DNA of 21,672 nucleotides from an uncultured Kiloniellales bacterium (GTDB lineage: Bacteria; Pseudomonadota; Alphaproteobacteria; Kiloniellales; JAKSDN01). How positions within the stretch are numbered: position 1 is the stretch's first letter; every line of letters starts with the position of its first letter. The stretch is taken from assembly GCA_937974415.1 (NCBI GenBank), contig CALJXB010000454.1:1-21672 (forward strand), read 5' to 3'. Position numbers and translations under genes: made by a program. Under the pieces are notes generated by a model that was not told where the DNA came from, made no database searches, and worked only from the letters and a program-made list of their open reading frames with translations. Shown here one piece after another: positions 1 to 7,223 of the stretch.

Positions 1-1636
1 TGAGCGTGAGCGCCTCGCCCAGTTCGGCGAGCTCGTCGGCGAGGTCGCGCACCAGGCGCTGAACGTCGACCTCGCCCAAGAGCGCCGGGGTCTCGCGCAC
101 TACCACGGCGCCGGGGCCGAAGGCCTCGAGCCGAAGGCCGATCTCGGCCAGCTCCTCGGCCCGGGCGGCGAGCCGCTCGGCGGCCGGCTCGTCGAGCTCC
201 ACCACCTCGGGCAACAACAGCAGCTGGGCGGCAACCCGGCCGGCGGCGAGCTCGGCCTTCATGCCTTCGTAGACCAGGCGCTCGTGGGCCGCGTGCTGGT
301 CGACGATGACGATGCCGTCCTCGTTCTGGGCCACGATGTAGGTGCCGTGGAGCTGGGCCCGCGCCGCGCCCAATGGATAGGCCTCGGCGAGCACCTCGTC
401 GGGGTCGCCGTTCGGCTCCAGGGCCGTTTCTCCAATCGCCTCCGCCGGCCGCGCGGCCGGGACTTGGGCGAGACCCGGCAGGGGCGCGTGGTAGGCGGCG
501 GCCGCCTCGGCAAGGCCGCGGGGCAGGGTCGATCGGGTGCCGGCCTGAACATAGACAGGCCCGCCGCCACTCGACGCCATCGCCCCCGGTGTCATCGCGC
601 CCAGGGCCGCCAGGGAGACCGTGGTCGAGGCCCGGTGGCCGGCCTCGGCGAGGGCGTGCTTGAGGGCGCTCACGATCAGGCCGCGCACCAGGGCCGGGTC
701 GCGAAAGCGCACCTCGGTCTTGGCCGGATGCACGTTGACGTCGACCAGGGACGGCGGCACCTCCAGAAAGAGCGCCAGCATGGGATGGCGGTCGTGGGCC
801 AGGAAGTCGCGATAGGCCCCGCGCACCGCGCCGTAGAGCAGCTTGTCGCGCACCGGCCGGCCGTTGACGAAGAGGTACTGGGCCTGGGCATTGGCGCGGT
901 TGAGGGTCGGCAGGCCGATATGGCCGGTAAGCTTGATCCCCTCGCGCTCGGCATCGATCGCCAGCGCGTTCTCGGCGAAGTCGCGGCCGAGGATGGCGGA
1001 AAGGCGGCTCAGGCGGGACTCGAAGAGCTCGCCCTGGGCGGCCGGCAGGTTCAAGAGGTCGCGCTGGCCGTCGCTGAGGACGAAGCCGACCCGGTGGTGG
1101 GCCATGGCGAGGCGGGTGAGCGCGTCGCGCGCCTGCATCTGCTCGGCGCGCGCGGATTTCAGGAACTTGAGCCGCGCCGGGGTCGCATAGAACAGGTCGC
1201 GCACCTCGACCCGGGTGCCCCGGCCGAGCGCCGCCGGCTCGACCGCGCCCTTCCGGCCGCCCTCGACGGCGAGGCTCCAGGCCTCGCCAGCGCCCTTCGC
1301 CCGGCTGGTGACGGTCATGCGGCTGACTGCCCCGATCGACGGCAGGGCCTCGCCGCGGAAGCCCAGGGTGGCGATATGGACCAGGTCGTCTTCGGGCAGC
1401 TTGGAGGTGGCGTGGCGCTCGACGGCCAGGGCCAGCTCCTCCGGCGTCATGCCGTGGCCGTCGTCGCTGACCGAGAGATAGCTGCGCCCGCCGTCCCTCA
1501 GCACCGCTTCGATGTTGCGGGCGCCCGCGTCGAGGGCGTTTTCCAGCAGCTCCTTGAGGGCGGCGGCCGGCCGCTCGACCACCTCGCCGGCGGCGATGCG
1601 GTTGACCAGGGTCTCCGGTAAGAGGCGCAGGTTCAT
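1..1636 (-). CDS. mutL: DNA mismatch repair protein MutL (3' end beyond window)
   Basis: MutL is the ATP-driven matchmaker of mismatch repair, linking MutS to strand incision. The first 545 codons are present and the C-terminal end runs off the left edge. The GHKL ATPase motifs are clear: E32-N33 in [15 protein letters not shown] at 58-63, TSKL at 77-80 and GFRGEAL at 92-98. The transducer region follows (about 210-330), then a variable Ala/Pro-rich linker. The C-terminal dimerisation domain carries [12 protein letters not shown] at 446-457, which fits the DQHA(X)2E(X)4E endonuclease motif absent from E. coli MutL. This MutL is therefore predicted to nick DNA itself, as in bacteria without MutH. 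The ATG at 1636 overlaps the pgi stop by four bases (ATGA), which suggests translational coupling. Identity is very secure. Confidence 0.97.
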   Translation of the reverse strand, partial: MNLRLLPETLVNRIAAGEVVERPAAALKELLENALDAGARNIEAVLRDGGRSYLSVSDDGHGMTPEELALAVERHATSKLPEDDLVHIATLGFRGEALPSIGAVSRMTVTSRAKGAGEAWSLAVEGGRKGAVEPAALGRGTRVEVRDLFYATPARLKFLKSARAEQMQARDALTRLAMAHHRVGFVLSDGQRDLLNLPAAQGELFESRLSRLSAILGRDFAENALAIDAEREGIKLTGHIGLPTLNRANAQAQYLFVNGRPVRDKLLYGAVRGAYRDFLAHDRHPMLALFLEVPPSLVDVNVHPAKTEVRFRDPALVRGLIVSALKHALAEAGHRASTTVSLAALGAMTPGAMASSGGGPVYVQAGTRSTLPRGLAEAAAAYHAPLPGLAQVPAARPAEAIGETALEPNGDPDEVLAEAYPLGAARAQLHGTYIVAQNEDGIVIVDQHAAHERLVYEGMKAELAAGRVAAQLLLLPEVVELDEPAAERLAARAEELAEIGLRLEAFGPGAVVVRETPALLGEVDVQRLVRDLADELAELGEALTL

Positions 1637-2946
1637 GACGCGGTCCCCCCCGCCGCCTGCAGATAGTCCCGGGCCAGGCGCTTGCCCTCCTCCACGGCCG
1701 GCTGGTCGAAGGGGTTCACGCCGAGCAGGTCGGCGGCAATCACCGTCTCCAGCATGAAGTGCATCATCAGGGCACCCAGCTGGTACTCGCCCAACTCGCT
1801 CAGGCGGAACCGGCGCACCGGCCGGCCGTTGCGCGCCAGGGTATCCGCCGTCGCCCGGGCCATGGCATCCAGCAGGTCGCCGAGGCTGCGCCCGGCGAGG
1901 TAGCCCAGGCCGAGGCCCTCGGCGCGCTCCGGCTCGATTTTGGGCCCGAGGCCGGCGGTCTCCAGGCTGACGATGGTGAACAGCTTGTCCAGGGGGCCCG
2001 CCAGATAGAGCTGGAGCTGGGAGTGCTGGTCGGTGGCGCCGCGGGCATCGATCGGTGTCAGTCCCAGGCCGTCCTTGCCCAGGCTCTCGGCCCACAGCTG
2101 GCGGTGCCACAGGCCGAAGGTCGCCAGGCGGTCCACGTAGGTCATGAGCACGTTTTGCAGGATCCACCGCTCCTGGGCCAAGCCGACCGCGACGGCGGCG
2201 CCCAGGGCCGGGGCGGCGTCGCCGGCGGTCGCCGCGCCCAGGCTCGCATCGAGCACGTCGCAGGCGCCGGCGCGAAAGGCCTCGGGGTCGAGGCCGGCGA
2301 TCATCGCCGGCAGCACGCCGACCGCGGAGAACACCGAAAAGCGGCCGCCCAGCTCCGGGTCGTGCGGCAGACGGGCGCAGCCATAGGTCTCCGCCAGGGC
2401 GCCCAGTATTCCGTCGCCGGGCTCGGTGATCACGGCCAGGCGCCGGGCCACGCCGTCGCGCCCCACCGCCGCCTCGAGCCGGGGCAGGATGACCAGAAGC
2501 TGCGCCAGGGTCTCCGCCGTGCCGCCCGATTTCGAGACGGCCAGCACGCCGGTCTCGGCGAAATCGAGGCCCTCGAGCAGGACGTCGAAGCTGTGCGGAT
2601 CGACATTGTCGAGGAAGGTGAGGCGTGGCGTGCCATCCGGCGGGCCGGAGCCGCGATCGACGAGGGCGGTTAGGCTTTGCCCGCCCAGCGACGATCCGCC
2701 GGTGCCGAGCACCAGCACATCTCCGCAGTTGTCGCGCATGGACCGGCTGACGTCGCCGCAGGCCGCGAGGTCGTCGCTGCGCCGCGGCGCCGCCAGAAAG
2801 GCAAGCGAGCCGTCGGCCCCGGATTCGGCGAGCCGCGTCAGCACGGGGCCGGCCGCCTCCAAGAGGCGGGCCAGGGAGGCGGCGCCAAGGCCGCCCTCGC
2901 CGATGGTGTCGGCCAGACAGGACTCGATCAGCTGTCGATAGGGCAT
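1633..2946 (-). CDS. pgi: Glucose-6-phosphate isomerase
   Basis: Cytosolic enzyme interconverting glucose-6-phosphate and fructose-6-phosphate in glycolysis and gluconeogenesis. The product is about 437 residues, the short bacterial form rather than the roughly 550-residue E. coli form. Visible motifs are [10 protein letters not shown] (81-90) and SKSGGTAET (138-146), which belong to the sugar-phosphate binding SIS fold, then [15 protein letters not shown] with the catalytic Glu region, TDQHSQ with the active-site His, and the C-terminal [12 protein letters not shown] holding the active-site Lys. I chose the ATG at 2946. An in-frame TTG at 2982 would add 12 residues; neither start has a clear Shine-Dalgarno sequence. 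The gene lies 144 bases after the inactive M16 gene and overlaps mutL by 4 bases. The function is secure; only the start is uncertain. Confidence 0.95.
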   Translation of the reverse strand: MPYRQLIESCLADTIGEGGLGAASLARLLEAAGPVLTRLAESGADGSLAFLAAPRRSDDLAACGDVSRSMRDNCGDVLVLGTGGSSLGGQSLTALVDRGSGPPDGTPRLTFLDNVDPHSFDVLLEGLDFAETGVLAVSKSGGTAETLAQLLVILPRLEAAVGRDGVARRLAVITEPGDGILGALAETYGCARLPHDPELGGRFSVFSAVGVLPAMIAGLDPEAFRAGACDVLDASLGAATAGDAAPALGAAVAVGLAQERWILQNVLMTYVDRLATFGLWHRQLWAESLGKDGLGLTPIDARGATDQHSQLQLYLAGPLDKLFTIVSLETAGLGPKIEPERAEGLGLGYLAGRSLGDLLDAMARATADTLARNGRPVRRFRLSELGEYQLGALMMHFMLETVIAADLLGVNPFDQPAVEEGKRLARDYLQAAGGTAS

Positions 2947-3008
2947 GGCTGGGCGGACTGCGGAAACGATACGAGGGTTCAAGCTGGGATCAAGTTAGCA
3001 TTGCCGAA

Positions 3009-3029
3009 GGCCGCCCAAAAGGCGCGGCC
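3009..3029 (-). terminator. Weak hairpin downstream of the M16 pair
   Basis: On the minus strand the arms GGCCGCGCC and GGGCGGCC flank a TTTT loop. They form six pairs, a one-base bulge and two more pairs. The hairpin sits 60 to 80 bases past the M16 stop and before pgi. No U-run follows it, so it could be an attenuating or Rho-assisted element rather than a true intrinsic terminator. Confidence 0.25.
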
Positions 3030-3040
3030 GGGAGTCCCCC

Positions 3041-3074
3041 CGGATTCCGCCCGAATCCGCCCGATTCCGCCCGA
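3041..3074. repeat. Three and a half tandem 10-bp units (CCGATTCCGC)
   Basis: The stretch reads cGGATTCCGC, CCGAATCCGC, CCGATTCCGC, CCGA: nearly perfect 10-bp periodicity, about one helical turn. It lies between the stop of the inactive M16 gene and the start of pgi. It may be simple slippage or a helically phased binding array; the sequence does not decide between them. Confidence 0.7.
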
Positions 3075-3090
3075 GTTCGAAGACGCTCGT

Positions 3091-4431
3091 TCAGCTCTTT
3101 TCCTCGGCCGCGGGCTCTTCGGGCGCGACTCCATCGGGGCGCCCGACGATCACTACGGTCAGGTCCTCGGGGCGGAACAACTCGCGGGCGATCCGTTGGG
3201 CGTCTTCCAGAGTGACCGCCTCGACCAGGTCGTTGCGAATATTGACGTAGTCGATGCCGAGATCGTCCAGCTGGATGCCGAGCAGGGTCCCGGAGATGCC
3301 GGCGGTACTGGAAAAGCGCAGCGGATAGGACCCGGTCAGGTAGGTCTTGGCGTCCTCGACTTCCTCGCCCGTCGGACCCTCCGCCCCCATGAGCGCCCAT
3401 TGCTCGCGGATCACGTCGAGAGCTTCGCCGGCCCGCGCGTTGGCGGTCGCCACGCCGCCCTGGACCAGGGCCGAGCGCTCCAAGGGGTAAAGGTAGGAGT
3501 ACACGCTGTAGGCCAAGCCCCGTTTTTCCCGCACTTCGTCATAGAGGCGGGAGCTGAAGCCGCCGGCGCCGAGAATACGGGTCGCCACATGGGCGGCATA
3601 GAAATCCGGATCGTCGCGCTTCAGGCCGCCTTGGGCGAACGCCATGACGCTCTGGGGCACGTCGCGCTCGATCACCAGCACTTCGCCCTGCGCCTGGGGC
3701 TCGACCTCGGGCAAATCGAAGGGCGCCGCCTCGGCCGGCAGCCCGAGAAAGGCGTGATCCAAGAGCGGGCCCAGTTCCTCGGCGGTGACATCGCCGACGA
3801 CGGCCACCGTCAGCGCGTCGCGGGCGAAGCGCTCAGAGACGAAACGCCTCATGTCGTCGACCCCGATGGCCCGGACGGTTTCTGGGGTGCCGTGGACGGG
3901 GCGGCTATAGGGATGACCCGGAAACAGCAGCTGGCGTAGCGCCTGCTGAGCGATGACGTTGGGGTTCTCGGACTCCTGCGCGAGCTGGACCATAATCTGG
4001 CTGCGGATGCGGCCTACCGGCTCTTCATCGAAGCGCGGCTCGCTCAAGGCCAGGCGCAGGAGGTCGAAGGCCGTCTCGCGGTTTTCCGTTAGGCTACGCA
4101 GGCTGCCGCGGAAGGTGTCCAGGCCCGCATCGAAGCTGAGCCGGATCGAGAGATCCTGCAGCATGCCCTGAAAAGCCTGGGACTCGAGCTCGCCGGCGCC
4201 CTCGTCGATCAGACCGGAGACCAGATAGGCCAGGCCCTCCCGGCCTTCGGGATCGAGCGCCGCGCCGCCGGTGAAGGCCATGTCCAGCGAGAGGATTGGA
4301 TTGCTGTGATCTTCGACCAGCCAGGCCGTAATACCGCCGGGACTGGTCACCTGCTGGACCTCGACGGCCCGCGCGGGCAGACCCGTGGCGAGCACCAGGA
4401 GGGCGGCGAGTACAAGGCTGGGGAGTCGCAT
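3091..4431 (-). CDS. M16-family protease-like protein, zinc site lost (non-catalytic partner)
   Basis: Exported M16 (pitrilysin/insulinase) fold protein of 446 residues. It begins with a signal peptide (MRLPSLVLAALLVLATG, cleavage near ARA-VE at about residue 22). Where catalytic relatives have HxxEH, this protein reads GLAYLVSGLIDEG: Tyr69, Ser72 and Gly73 replace the two His and the Glu, so it cannot bind zinc in the usual way. The C-terminal half keeps GGFSSRLYDEVREKRGLAYSVYSY, which contains the Arg/Tyr pair typical of non-catalytic M16 subunits that help bind substrate. The start is the ATG at 4431, preceded by GAAGAGG with good spacing; a TTG at 4446 is less likely. It follows the active M16 gene by 25 bases, and the two products probably form a heterodimer in the periplasm. 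The substrate is unknown. Confidence 0.92.
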   Translation of the reverse strand: MRLPSLVLAALLVLATGLPARAVEVQQVTSPGGITAWLVEDHSNPILSLDMAFTGGAALDPEGREGLAYLVSGLIDEGAGELESQAFQGMLQDLSIRLSFDAGLDTFRGSLRSLTENRETAFDLLRLALSEPRFDEEPVGRIRSQIMVQLAQESENPNVIAQQALRQLLFPGHPYSRPVHGTPETVRAIGVDDMRRFVSERFARDALTVAVVGDVTAEELGPLLDHAFLGLPAEAAPFDLPEVEPQAQGEVLVIERDVPQSVMAFAQGGLKRDDPDFYAAHVATRILGAGGFSSRLYDEVREKRGLAYSVYSYLYPLERSALVQGGVATANARAGEALDVIREQWALMGAEGPTGEEVEDAKTYLTGSYPLRFSSTAGISGTLLGIQLDDLGIDYVNIRNDLVEAVTLEDAQRIARELFRPEDLTVVIVGRPDGVAPEEPAAEEKS

Positions 4432-4456
4432 GAGCGGCCTCTTCAAGTCTCTTACG

Positions 4457-5821
4457 TCACGATGTGGGTTTGGGCAGCAGAAGTCCGGTCGCCGAGCGCC
4501 GTTCGTCGAACACCGCCTTGGCCGCCTCGTTCACCTGCTCGACGGTCACCGCCTCGATCCGCTCGGGCCAGCTTTCGACCTCCGCCACGGTGGCGCCCGT
4601 GGTCAACGCCCGGCCGAAGACCCGCGGGCCGCTGCCCAGGGAATCCCGGGCATAGACCGCATCGGCGAGCATGCGCCGCTTGGCGGTCGCCACCTCCTCC
4701 GCGCTGACGCCCTCTTCGAGCAGGCGGGCCAGCTCCGCGCGCAGGGCGGCCTCAATCTCCTCGACCGGCACGTCGGGGCGCGGCGATCCGAACAGGGTGA
4801 AGCTGGAAAGATCCAGCGCGCTGGCGCTATAGGCGCTGCCGGCGCTGGCCGCGACAGCCTGCTCCACCACGAGTGCGCTGTAAAGGCGGCTGGTGCTGCC
4901 GCTGCCGAGGATTTCGTCGAGCACCTGCAAGGCTTCGGCGTCGTCGCTGGCGCCCGCGTGATAGCTCGGTGCCAGGTAGCTGATGGTCACCGACGGCTGG
5001 CGCACCCGCGCGTTCTCCAGGATGACACGCCGGGCGGCATTCTGACGCGGCTCCTGCGGCCGCAGGCGCTCCGGCACCTCGCGCGCGGGAATGACCCCGT
5101 AATGGGTCTCCGCCAGGGCGCGCACCTCCTCGGCATCCACATCCCCGGCCACGATCAGAACCGCGTTGTTGGGCGCGTACCAACGCCGGTAGAAGTCGAT
5201 CGCGTCCGCGCTGGTCAGGCCGCGAATCTCCTCCTCCCAGCCGATCACCGGCACGCCGTAGGGATGATGGAGAAAGAGCACGGCGCGCAGCGCCTCGCCG
5301 AGCTGCGCGCCAGGCTCGCGATCGATCCGGCTTCGGCGCTCCTCGAGCACCACGTCGCGTTCCGGCAAGACCACCTCGTCGCTCAGCGTGAGGTTCGTCA
5401 TGCGGTCGGCCTCGTATTTCATGATGATGTCCAGGCGGTCCTTGGCGACCGTCTGGAAGTAGCCGGTATAGTCGTAGCTGGTGAAGGCGTTCTCCTGGCC
5501 GCCGTTGCGGGCGATGATGTCCGAGAACTCGCCTGGGCCCAGGGTGTCGGTGCCCTTGAACATGAGGTGTTCCAGGAAATGGGCGATGCCCGACTTGCCC
5601 GGCGGCTCGTCGGCGGCGCCGACCTTGTACCACAGCATATGGGTCACGATGGGCGCGCGCCGGTTGGCGACGACGACGACTTCCAGGCCGTTGTCGAGCG
5701 TGAAGGTCTCGGGCTCGAAGACCTTGGCCTGGGCGCCCCGGGGCTGGGATGCAAGGACCAGGAACGCAACGAAAAGGCAAAGGATGGGGACTAGCGTCGG
5801 GCGGGATTTGACAATCTGCAT
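4457..5821 (-). CDS. M16-family zinc metalloprotease, catalytic subunit
   Basis: Exported zinc peptidase of 454 residues, about the usual size of a two-domain M16 subunit. The signal peptide covers residues 1-32 (basic start, core ILCLFVAFLVLA, cleavage near AQA-KV). The inverted zinc motif HFLEH spans 81-85, and the third ligand is E160 or E161 in VVLEERRSRID, the spacing seen in processing-peptidase beta subunits. The second half carries GSTSRLYSALVVEQ. I start at the ATG at 5821, where GAAGAAGAG precedes the codon and a signal peptide follows at once. A longer upstream open frame is rejected because its translation is low-complexity Arg/Ala-rich. The gene is paired with the catalytically dead M16 gene 25 bases downstream. 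Likely role: peptide or protein turnover in the periplasm. Confidence 0.94.
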   Translation of the reverse strand: MQIVKSRPTLVPILCLFVAFLVLASQPRGAQAKVFEPETFTLDNGLEVVVVANRRAPIVTHMLWYKVGAADEPPGKSGIAHFLEHLMFKGTDTLGPGEFSDIIARNGGQENAFTSYDYTGYFQTVAKDRLDIIMKYEADRMTNLTLSDEVVLPERDVVLEERRSRIDREPGAQLGEALRAVLFLHHPYGVPVIGWEEEIRGLTSADAIDFYRRWYAPNNAVLIVAGDVDAEEVRALAETHYGVIPAREVPERLRPQEPRQNAARRVILENARVRQPSVTISYLAPSYHAGASDDAEALQVLDEILGSGSTSRLYSALVVEQAVAASAGSAYSASALDLSSFTLFGSPRPDVPVEEIEAALRAELARLLEEGVSAEEVATAKRRMLADAVYARDSLGSGPRVFGRALTTGATVAEVESWPERIEAVTVEQVNEAAKAVFDERRSATGLLLPKPTS

Positions 5822-6133
5822 CGGCTCTTCTTCGGCTGTTGATCGGCTCACACGAAACTCCCGGCCGCCGACAAGCCTGTCGCGCGCCTCGGGCCCAACC
5901 CTCCGTATGGCCTCTAATATGGCCTCGGCTCGGCGAGCTGCAACCGAAACTAACCGGGAAGTGTTAGCAAGTGATGGCACCCTTGCTTCCGATGCCTGGG
6001 GGCCGCGGCCGACGACGCCCCTGGAACGGAAGCTGGAAGGGAGCCGGGCCTGAACGGCGGCACACAGGGATCGAGCGGCCCGGCCTTCAGGCGCCACGGG
6101 CGTGCGGCGGATCGGGAGGGGATCGGCAGAGGA
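5822..6133. other. Intergenic region between the M16 pair and the BamF-like gene
   Basis: These 312 bases hold no convincing gene. They probably contain the promoter of the M16 operon, read leftwards. The half nearer the BamF-like gene is GC-rich with scattered GGCCGGGCC/GGCCCGGC inverted pieces that are too far apart to be a clear terminator. Confidence 0.6.
5914..5943 (-). promoter_or_regulatory. Candidate promoter of the M16 pair
   Basis: On the minus strand TTGCAG (5938-5943) and TATTAG (5914-5919) are separated by 18 bases and lie about 95 bases before the M16 ATG. The match to sigma-70 consensus is partial (3/6 and 4/6). It is proposed because this is the AT-richest spot in an otherwise GC-rich gap. 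Confidence 0.25.
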
Positions 6134-6709
6134 TCAGAAGATGCCTTCGAAGAGGGCCTTCTTCTTGCGTTCGATGGTCGGGGTCTCGCCCTCCGTGACC
6201 GGCTTGCCCAGGGCGGCGTTTTCCTGCAGGCGCCTGGCTTCAGCCTCGGCGTCGATGATCCGCCCCGGCGGCTGGTCATCGCGCCAGAACACCAGGACGT
6301 CGTACAGGTAGCCGTCCCCGTCCTCGAGCGTCTGGCTCTCCCAGTCGACGACCTGGCGGATGTCGCCTTCAACCTTGTCCGCATCGGCCTCGGCCAAGAG
6401 GGCTCGCTCGCCCATGGACCGGCCGTCGTCCGGCATGGCTTCGGCGAAGGACAGATCGGCCCCGTCGCTCGCCCGGAAGATGACCTGCTTGGCCTGTTGG
6501 GTCGCGGTCCCTTCCTGGGGGCGCGGCTCGCCCGGGCTCGGCGGCCGCAGATTGAAGTCCGGCGGGACAGCCAGCGGCGCCCGCGTGGTCACCTTGAATT
6601 CGTCCGGCGGCGTAGAGGTGAGGCTAAACTGATCCACAGTGCCGCTGCATCCAGCCAGCATCAGCACGCCCGACACGGCCAAGGCCGTCTTCCAGTCTTC
6701 GCGCTGCAT
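6134..6709 (-). CDS. DUF3035 lipoprotein, BamF-like
   Basis: Predicted outer-membrane lipoprotein of 191 residues. The N-terminus is a lipoprotein signal with lipobox LAGC, making Cys21 the lipidated residue. Next comes the stretch DEFKVTTRAPLAVPPDFNLRPP, which is the hallmark of DUF3035; in Caulobacter the DUF3035 protein is BamF, an accessory of the BAM beta-barrel assembly complex. The rest is charged and soluble, with a Pro/Gln-rich segment (57-75), a helical middle and a Lys-rich end. The start ATG has AGGACC just upstream. It is 12 bases after lspA, the enzyme that would process it, so the two are probably cotranscribed. Family assignment is from remembered motif similarity; the BAM role is inferred from the family. 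Confidence 0.85.
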   Translation of the reverse strand: MQREDWKTALAVSGVLMLAGCSGTVDQFSLTSTPPDEFKVTTRAPLAVPPDFNLRPPSPGEPRPQEGTATQQAKQVIFRASDGADLSFAEAMPDDGRSMGERALLAEADADKVEGDIRQVVDWESQTLEDGDGYLYDVLVFWRDDQPPGRIIDAEAEARRLQENAALGKPVTEGETPTIERKKKALFEGIF

Positions 6710-6721
6710 GGTCCTAATCTC

Positions 6722-7222
6722 CTACGAATCCTTATACTTACCCTCCGACACCTCGAAGAACAAGCCATGGACGAGCAAGAGCGCCACGCCCACGGTGATG
6801 GCCGAGTCCGCTACATTGAAGGCCGGCCAGTGCCAGCCGGCCGCGTGGACGTCGAGAAAATCGATGACGCAGCCGACTCGCAGGCGGTCGACCACGTTGC
6901 CGAGCGCACCGCCGACCACCAGGCCGCAGCCCGCCACCAGGAGGCGGCTGTCCTTGTTGTGCACCCAGAACAGCAGGCCCACGACGACGGCCAGCGCGAC
7001 GCCGCTGAGGAGCCAGGCCTTAAGGGGCGAATCGCCGGGCAGCAGGCCGAAGCTGATGCCCGTGTTGCAGACCAGCACGAGATTGAAGAAGCCGGTTACT
7101 TCGACCGCTTGGGCCGGCAGGCTCCGCACGACCTGCCATTTGCTCAGCTGGTCGAGGGCAACGACCACAAGGCCGATGGCGACGACCCACCCGGGGATGT
7201 ACCGCACCCGCTGCCCGGCCAC
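6722..7222 (-). CDS. lspA: Lipoprotein signal peptidase (signal peptidase II)
   Basis: Inner-membrane aspartic peptidase that cuts signal peptides from prolipoproteins. The product of about 166 residues has four membrane segments (about 12-28, 68-87, 94-110 and 138-154). The family motifs are present: DQLSKW (24-29), NTGISFG (53-59), GGALGNVVDR (104-113), and the catalytic Asp pair D121 (VIDF) and D139 in FNVADSAI. The start is not fixed. The GTG at 7222 begins one base after the ileS stop and gives a normal length; a GTG at 7207 is shorter, and an ATG at 7303 or 7258 would overlap ileS and add a tail unusual for the family. It sits in the ileS-lspA-bamF order, with ileS-lspA a common arrangement in Proteobacteria. 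Confidence 0.95.
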   Translation of the reverse strand: MAGQRVRYIPGWVVAIGLVVVALDQLSKWQVVRSLPAQAVEVTGFFNLVLVCNTGISFGLLPGDSPLKAWLLSGVALAVVVGLLFWVHNKDSRLLVAGCGLVVGGALGNVVDRLRVGCVIDFLDVHAAGWHWPAFNVADSAITVGVALLLVHGLFFEVSEGKYKDS

Positions 7223-7223
7223 G

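Noticed and set aside
5822..6097. N-terminal extension of the catalytic M16 protein up to 6097
   Set aside because: The ATG at 5821 has a good ribosome site and is directly followed by a signal peptide, which would be buried in the longer version.
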